A stretch of 64,000 bases of DNA, from contig JBFLYN010000006.1 of NCBI GenBank assembly GCA_040756655.1, forward strand, positions 38,157 through 102,156, in the 5' to 3' direction. The position numbers and the translations under genes were made by a program. The DNA is from JBFLYN01 sp040756655 (GTDB lineage Bacteria > Bacillota > Sulfobacillia > UBA8153). Below, piece after piece: positions 59,244 through 64,000 of this stretch; within the stretch, counting starts at the first letter, position 1, and the number at the start of each line of letters is the position of its first letter. The notes beneath the pieces were generated by a model, which had not been told where the DNA came from, did not search any database, and saw nothing but the letters and a program-made list of their open reading frames with translations.

Positions 59244-62200
59244 CTATACGACCTTCTCCACCCGCACCGGGCACACCTTGGTGTTGGGAGTTGTGCCAAC
59301 AGGGTCTATGAACTCCGCCGACGTAAGCAGGTTTGTAGGCTTGTCGCTGAAGTGAATGGGCTTGAACACTACACCCGGCATGACCCGGTCACTGACCCTC
59401 GCAGTGGTAATCACGCTGCCACGCCTCGACGTTACCCTAATGGTGTCGCCGTCCCTTATGCCGAGGGGTCCGGCGTCAGCCGGGTTGAGCTCGACGAAGT
59501 CGCCCGGGCACAGCTGGTTGAGCCCGTGCACGCGCCGGGTCAACACGTGGTGGAAATGGGGAAGCACGCGCCCGCTGGTCATGATCAAGGGATAGTCGTC
59601 GTCGGGTAGCTCCGGGGAGGGAGTATAACGCAACGGCCAGAACTCCGCCTTTCCTAGCCGTACGAACTCCCCGACGTGCAACACAGGCGTGCCGGGGTGG
59701 TCCGGCGAAGGAACCGGCCAGCGCAGCTCCTCCCTGGACAGACGGTCGTGACTGATCCCCGCGTATATCGGCACCAGCGATGCGATCTCGTTCATTATCT
59801 CGGCGGGATGGGTGAAGTCAAAACCGCGATAGCCCAATCTGCGAGCAAGCTCGCAGATGATCTCCCAGTCGGCGCGAGCCTGACCGGGCGGGTTCACCAC
59901 CTTGCGCACCAGCTGGACGCGACGGTCGGTGGAAGTGAAGGTTCCATCCTTCTCGGCAAAGGACGCGGCGGGCAACACCACGTGCGCCAGCCGAGCCGTG
60001 TCGGTCAGGAAGATGTCCTGCACCACGACGAAGTCTGCTTGGTCCAGCCGCCGGCGGACTTCCGATGACTGGGCCACGCTGTTGACCAGGTCGGCCCCGA
60101 TGATGTACCAGAGGCGGATCTGGGGGTCGAGATCCCACTTCTCCGGCGGACCCCACCCCTTGGCACGGGAGTGGAACTGCTTCACGGTAGACAACCCCGG
60201 GAAATCCGGCAGCGGGTAGCCCCACCCTTTCTCGAACTTCTCCCTGCTGGAGGAGAACTTACCGTAACGCGGGTACAGTTCGTAGCCGGGGCAGAACTGG
60301 TAGCCGGGATACCACGGGGGAGTACAGCCCATGTCCGTCGCGCCCTGGACATTGTTGTGACCCCGCAAGGGAGCGATGCCGGAGGCGGGCTGGCCGAAAT
60401 TCCCGGTCATCATCGCCAGGTGAGCCAGCGCCCCGACGTTGGCGTGACCGTGGGAGTGCTGGGTAATGCCCATCGACCAGAAGATGATGGCCGGCTTGCT
60501 CCTCGCGTATACGTGCGCGGCTTCCCTGATGCGCTCCTCAGGAACGCCGGTAGCTTGGACCGCCTCCTCAAGGCGGAACTCTCGCAACGACTCGGCGAAG
60601 GCCTCGAAGTTGGTGGTCCGCTGGGCGATGAACTCCCGGTCCAGCAGGTCATCTTCCAGGATAACCTTGGCCATGGCCATCAGCAAGGCCACATCGCTGC
60701 CTGGACGGAGCGGCAGCCGGAGGTGTGGCAGCTGGCAGAGGGGTATCCAGCGAGGATTGGCAATGATCAGCTGCGCGCCATTGGCCACCGCCCGTCGGAT
60801 CTCCGCCGCTACGATGGGATGCGCCTCGCTAGGGTTGCACCCGATTACCAGCAAGCACGCGGCGTCCTTGATCTGCCAGACCGGCACGGTCATGGCGCCG
60901 CTGCCCAGAACGGGGATCAGGCCTCGCACCGTGTTGGCATGGCAGAGGTGCGCCACCTGAGCCACGTTGTTGGTCCCAAGGACAACCCGGGCGAACTTGG
61001 ACGTCAGGTAGATCTCCTCGTTGGTTGTCTTGGGGCTACCGAAAACGCCGGCCTGCGGGCCACGGTAGCGGGCAAACGCCTCCGTGATAAGCTCAAGCGC
61101 TTCGTCCCAGCTGCTCTCCTCCAGTCGACCGTTCTTTCGGAGCAGGGGCACCCTGAGCCGCTCGGGGTGGTTCACAAAGTGCCAGCCAAACCTACCCTTG
61201 ACGCAAAGCCGGCCCTGGCTCGTGCTGTGGTCAAGATCGGCGCGCGCTGTGACTACTCTTTCGCCACGGGCCCCTAGCACGAGCCCGCACCCGGTGCCGC
61301 AGTATGGGCAAACTGTCTGCACCTCGCGGGACGGGGGAATCTCGTCGCGGGCGGCGATGGCGCCGGTAGGACATACCGTCAGACACTGGCCGCACGACTC
61401 GCACCGCGTACCCAGTAGCCCCGGTATCGCGCCAACGGTGGCAACGCGGTAGCGGAGGGCTAGCGCTCCGACCTCCTGGATCTCCTGGCAGACACGAACG
61501 CACTGCCCACAGGCGATGCACCGGTTGGGATCGAATTCGATGAAGGGATGGCTACGGTCCACGGGGCGGTAGTAGCGGACAGTGGGGAAGGTATCGACCG
61601 ATAGGCCGAGCTCACCCGCCACCTCGCGGAGCCGACAATCGTGCGCGGCCTTGCAGCCGCACTCCAGGCAACGCCGCGCCTCGGCAATGGCCGCGTCGGC
61701 CTCCATGCCGCGGTCAACCTCCCGGAAGTCGGCGATGCGCTCGACCACCCGCTCGCGCTCCGACTGGTGACGCAGCAACCGGTCCACGGCTGCGAACTCG
61801 TCCTCCAGGAGCTCCTCGTGGCACTTCACTTTCTGCAGGGTGAAGGGACGCGCCGGCACTAGCTCGCTCTCCCCCTGCAGGTAGCGGTGAATGGCAACCG
61901 CGGCCCGACGGCCGGCGCCCACCGCCTCCACTGCGGTGGCGGCACCGGTGGTAAGGTCGCCTCCGGCGAACACCCCTGATCGAGCGGTGGCCTGGCTTTC
62001 GGGATCCGCCTTGAGGGTGCCGCCGCGACCCACCTGCAGGCCCTCGACTCCGGCGAACGGTAGCTCGTCGGGCACCTGGCCGATGGCGACAATGACGCTG
62101 TCCACTTCCAGCACGAAGTCCGAGCCGGGCACCGGCTCCGGGCGCGGGCGGCCGCTTGCGTCCGGCTCGCCCAGCCGCATCTGGATCAGCCGTAACCGCA

Positions 62201-63407
62201 AACCTTCGTGGCCGCCGGGTTCGATGGCGGTGGGTGCCGCCAGGAAGCAGAGCCTCACCCCCTCTTCCTCGGCGTCCCGCACCTCCTCAGGGTGGGAGGG
62301 CATCTCGGCCCGGGTCCGGCGGTAGATGAGTATGACCTCCTCTGCTCTCAGCCGCAGGGCCGCGCGGGCGGCGTCGACCGCCGTGTTGCCCCCGCCGATC
62401 ACGGCCACCCGGCGACCGGGCCGGATCGGCTCGCCTTCTTCCATCCGCGCCAGGAACCCGATGCCGGACATCACCTGGGGAAGGTCTTCTCCCGGCACGT
62501 TCAGACGCTGGCTACGGTGGGCCCCGGTAGCCAGGAAGACGGCTTCAAAGCCCTGCTCCCGAAGGTCGTCAAGGGAAAAGTCCCTGCCGAGCGCCCTGCC
62601 AGTGACCAGCTCGACGCCGTGCCGCAGGATGTAGTCGACCTCCCGGTCCAGCACCTCACGCGGGAGACGGTAGCTGGGAATGCCGTACCTTAGCATACCG
62701 CCGGGCTTGGGGCGTGCTTCGTAGACGGTAACCGCGTGGCCCATGCGGGCAAGGAAGTAAGCGCAGGTCAGCCCGGCCGGTCCGGCTCCCACCACCGCCA
62801 CCCGTCGGCCGGTGGGGGTGATCCTGGGGATGGGAGCCATGGCTGTCGCCGCTTCGCGGTCGGCGCTAAACCGCTTTGCGGCACAGATGGCCACCGCCTC
62901 GTCCACCCGTTGACGCCGGCAGGCATCCTCGCACGGTCTGGTACACACCCGCCCGTGGACTCCGGGGAAAGGGTTGGCCTCCCGCACCAGGGCCGCCGCC
63001 TCCTCAGGCAGGCCCAGCGCGATTAGTTTAAGGTAGTTCTGCACGTCCACGCCCGCCGGGCAGGCCAGCGTGCAGGGAGCCACGCAGTCCGCATAGTGCT
63101 CGGCCAGGATCGCCTGTACGGCACGCCTGCGCGCCTGGAGCACAGCCTCGCTGCTGACGCTCACCTGCATCCCGTCAGCTGCCGGACTGGAGCAGGAAGG
63201 GACGAGCCCTACCCCCTTTACCTCCACCACGCAGACCATGCAGGTCCCAGTAGCCCCGAGCAGCGGGGAGTGGCACAGCACGGGAACGTGGACGCCTGCG
63301 GCGCGGGCGGCCTCCAGCAGCGTGCCACCCGCTCGCACGGTAACGGGATGGCCATCAATCTCCAGGTATACGGTTCGCTCCAGGGTCACGGGGGTCATTT
63401 CATCCAT
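59244..63407 (-). CDS. Formate dehydrogenase-type molybdoenzyme fused to a GltD-like NAD(P)H:flavin domain
   Basis: This 1387-aa fusion has, in order: a 2Fe-2S domain (about 10-80, 'CHSPLLGATGTCMVC'), a GltD-type N-terminal Fe-S domain (95-190, 'CTLACPAGVDV', 'CTRPCEDAC'), a GltD-like FAD/NADPH reductase (200-600: 'VVGAGPAGLTCAYFL', 'GGMLRYGIPSYRLP', 'VIGGGNTAVDAAR') and a 2[4Fe-4S] ferredoxin (CIACGQCVRVC, CESCGQCLTVCP). A molybdo-bis-pterin domain follows with its own cluster (CPYCGTGCG, about 708) and active-site 'LCHANTVRGL', Cys rather than selenocysteine, then the C-terminal dinucleotide-binding domain. It could couple formate/CO2 to NAD(P)H in one chain. The start is 63407 or 63398; ribosome-binding site weak. 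Confidence 0.92.
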   Translation of the reverse strand: MDEMTPVTLERTVYLEIDGHPVTVRAGGTLLEAARAAGVHVPVLCHSPLLGATGTCMVCVVEVKGVGLVPSCSSPAADGMQVSVSSEAVLQARRRAVQAILAEHYADCVAPCTLACPAGVDVQNYLKLIALGLPEEAAALVREANPFPGVHGRVCTRPCEDACRRQRVDEAVAICAAKRFSADREAATAMAPIPRITPTGRRVAVVGAGPAGLTCAYFLARMGHAVTVYEARPKPGGMLRYGIPSYRLPREVLDREVDYILRHGVELVTGRALGRDFSLDDLREQGFEAVFLATGAHRSQRLNVPGEDLPQVMSGIGFLARMEEGEPIRPGRRVAVIGGGNTAVDAARAALRLRAEEVILIYRRTRAEMPSHPEEVRDAEEEGVRLCFLAAPTAIEPGGHEGLRLRLIQMRLGEPDASGRPRPEPVPGSDFVLEVDSVIVAIGQVPDELPFAGVEGLQVGRGGTLKADPESQATARSGVFAGGDLTTGAATAVEAVGAGRRAAVAIHRYLQGESELVPARPFTLQKVKCHEELLEDEFAAVDRLLRHQSERERVVERIADFREVDRGMEADAAIAEARRCLECGCKAAHDCRLREVAGELGLSVDTFPTVRYYRPVDRSHPFIEFDPNRCIACGQCVRVCQEIQEVGALALRYRVATVGAIPGLLGTRCESCGQCLTVCPTGAIAARDEIPPSREVQTVCPYCGTGCGLVLGARGERVVTARADLDHSTSQGRLCVKGRFGWHFVNHPERLRVPLLRKNGRLEESSWDEALELITEAFARYRGPQAGVFGSPKTTNEEIYLTSKFARVVLGTNNVAQVAHLCHANTVRGLIPVLGSGAMTVPVWQIKDAACLLVIGCNPSEAHPIVAAEIRRAVANGAQLIIANPRWIPLCQLPHLRLPLRPGSDVALLMAMAKVILEDDLLDREFIAQRTTNFEAFAESLREFRLEEAVQATGVPEERIREAAHVYARSKPAIIFWSMGITQHSHGHANVGALAHLAMMTGNFGQPASGIAPLRGHNNVQGATDMGCTPPWYPGYQFCPGYELYPRYGKFSSSREKFEKGWGYPLPDFPGLSTVKQFHSRAKGWGPPEKWDLDPQIRLWYIIGADLVNSVAQSSEVRRRLDQADFVVVQDIFLTDTARLAHVVLPAASFAEKDGTFTSTDRRVQLVRKVVNPPGQARADWEIICELARRLGYRGFDFTHPAEIMNEIASLVPIYAGISHDRLSREELRWPVPSPDHPGTPVLHVGEFVRLGKAEFWPLRYTPSPELPDDDYPLIMTSGRVLPHFHHVLTRRVHGLNQLCPGDFVELNPADAGPLGIRDGDTIRVTSRRGSVITTARVSDRVMPGVVFKPIHFSDKPTNLLTSAEFIDPVGTTPNTKVCPVRVEKVV

Positions 63408-63566
63408 CGGCGCGCCCGGGTCGGTCCGGGCCCTCAGCTCCTTTCGTTCGCTGGCACATCCGGCACAGCGTACAGGTATCGCGTAGTTCCACGGGACTCT
63501 TCGACCCGGGGGTGTTGATCTCCTGCCGGGCCGGGGGAGCAGTTGAAGCCGGTCCGGCTGGTCACC

Positions 63567-64000
63567 CTAGAGCTGGGCCATAGCCAAGCGGTCCATGATG
63601 GCATCGGCCGCGGTAGGATCGCCCAGGGCGGCATACCAGTTTTCGATGGGTAGTTGGCTGGCGACCACGGTGGACCGGCCCAGGTGACGGTCCTCAATAA
63701 CCTCGAGCAGTTCCCGCGTATCCGTGGGGGTGAACGGCGCCAAACCCCAGTCGTCCAGCACCAGCACGTCCAGCCTGGCCAGTTGGCGGGTGAGTTCTGG
63801 ATAGGAGCCATCACCCTTGGCCATGGCCAGTTCGGTAAGGAGTCGCGGTACCCGGCAGTAGCAAGTAGTGAACCCTGCATTTCGCACCGTTAGACACATA
63901 TTCGAGCGGGTTTTCTTGACAGGCCCTACGACCATTCAGGGAGCTTCCAGTGTAGATAGATGTCTGGACTGAGCCCCAGCAGCCGCAGCGCACGTTCGGG
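63567..64000 (-). pseudogene. istB: IS21-family helper ATPase (istB) remnant, runs off the window
   Basis: The minus strand encodes 'RVPRLLTELAMAKGDGSYPELTRQLARLDVLVLDDWGLAPFT' (Walker B and sensor region) and 'ELLEVIEDRHLGRSTVVASQLPIENWYAALGDPTAADAIMDRL', typical IstB. The C-terminal 'vhnahri-lkGeS-R' tail is replaced by a stop. Upstream of 63890 the P-loop region is degraded ('VVGPVKKTRSNMCLT' where G-P-x-G-x-G-K-[ST] is expected). No istA is visible in the window. Confidence 0.8.

Noticed and set aside
1..64000. CRISPR arrays, rRNA and tRNA genes
   Set aside because: No regularly spaced repeats and no recognisable tRNA or rRNA sequences were seen on reading either strand.

Overview
This 64 kb window is GC-rich chromosomal DNA. 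It most likely comes from an anaerobic, probably thermophilic, spore-former-related Firmicute of the Moorella/Peptococcaceae type. The reasons are strong GGAGG ribosome-binding sites, frequent GTG and TTG starts, sigma-A-like promoters, a GerMN-domain lipoprotein, and a peptide-fermentation gene set (tungsten aldehyde:ferredoxin oxidoreductases, indolepyruvate ferredoxin oxidoreductase, ADP-forming acyl-CoA synthetase) best known from hyperthermophilic archaea and shared with such bacteria. The taxonomy is inference; no rRNA or tRNA gene was found.

Layout. (1) 1-9529: a plus-strand operon with an aldehyde:ferredoxin oxidoreductase (AOR, cut by the window edge), a MoaD-like protein, an FAD oxidoreductase, a dihydroorotate/dihydropyrimidine-dehydrogenase-like Fe-S protein, carbamate kinase, acyl-CoA synthetase alpha, IorA, IorB and acyl-CoA synthetase beta. 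Together these could oxidise 2-oxoacids and aldehydes, load ferredoxin and make ATP from acyl-CoA and carbamoyl phosphate. (2) 9530-14640: a debris zone with an inverted piece of acdA, a decayed acdB copy, PIN-toxin and zinc-ribbon remnants, an intact alpha/beta hydrolase and a group II intron with a broken maturase. (3) 14656-18662: FadR-type regulator, Fe-S protein, DUF296 protein, broken MoaD and a second AOR. (4) 18779-26426 (minus): AroM, an unrecognised 278-aa protein, DUF1177, DUF917, Asp/Glu racemase, an OPT transporter and a PucR regulator. This uncharacterised catabolic cluster is the best candidate for a new pathway. (5) 26654-32431: CreD-like membrane protein, SGNH-hydrolase remnant, and an operon of amino-acid permease, ferredoxin and a third AOR. 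(6) 33007-35851: ArsR, an ArsM-ArsN2 fusion and an MFS transporter.

(7) 35941-41389: orphan histidine kinase, GerMN lipoprotein and a MacB-type ABC transporter. (8) 41522-49331: frameshifted creatininase, YczE-like protein, small proteins, 2H phosphoesterase, a regulator/ABC-2 exporter operon with two near-consensus promoters, and a class C beta-lactamase-like hydrolase. (9) 49430-56018: EVE protein with an internal stop, hydroxyacid dehydrogenase, two DinB proteins, cysS, VOC protein, broken terpene-cyclase-like gene and an SDR lacking the catalytic Lys. (10) 56060-64000: folC, DUF1670, IS110 and IS21 remnants around a YoaK-like membrane protein and a 1387-aa formate-dehydrogenase fusion.

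Three AOR paralogues, each with different partners, make aldehyde/ferredoxin chemistry the theme of the first half. The second half is accessory sequence with an unusual number of single-base frameshifts. These could be true decay or assembly indels; the long genes are intact.
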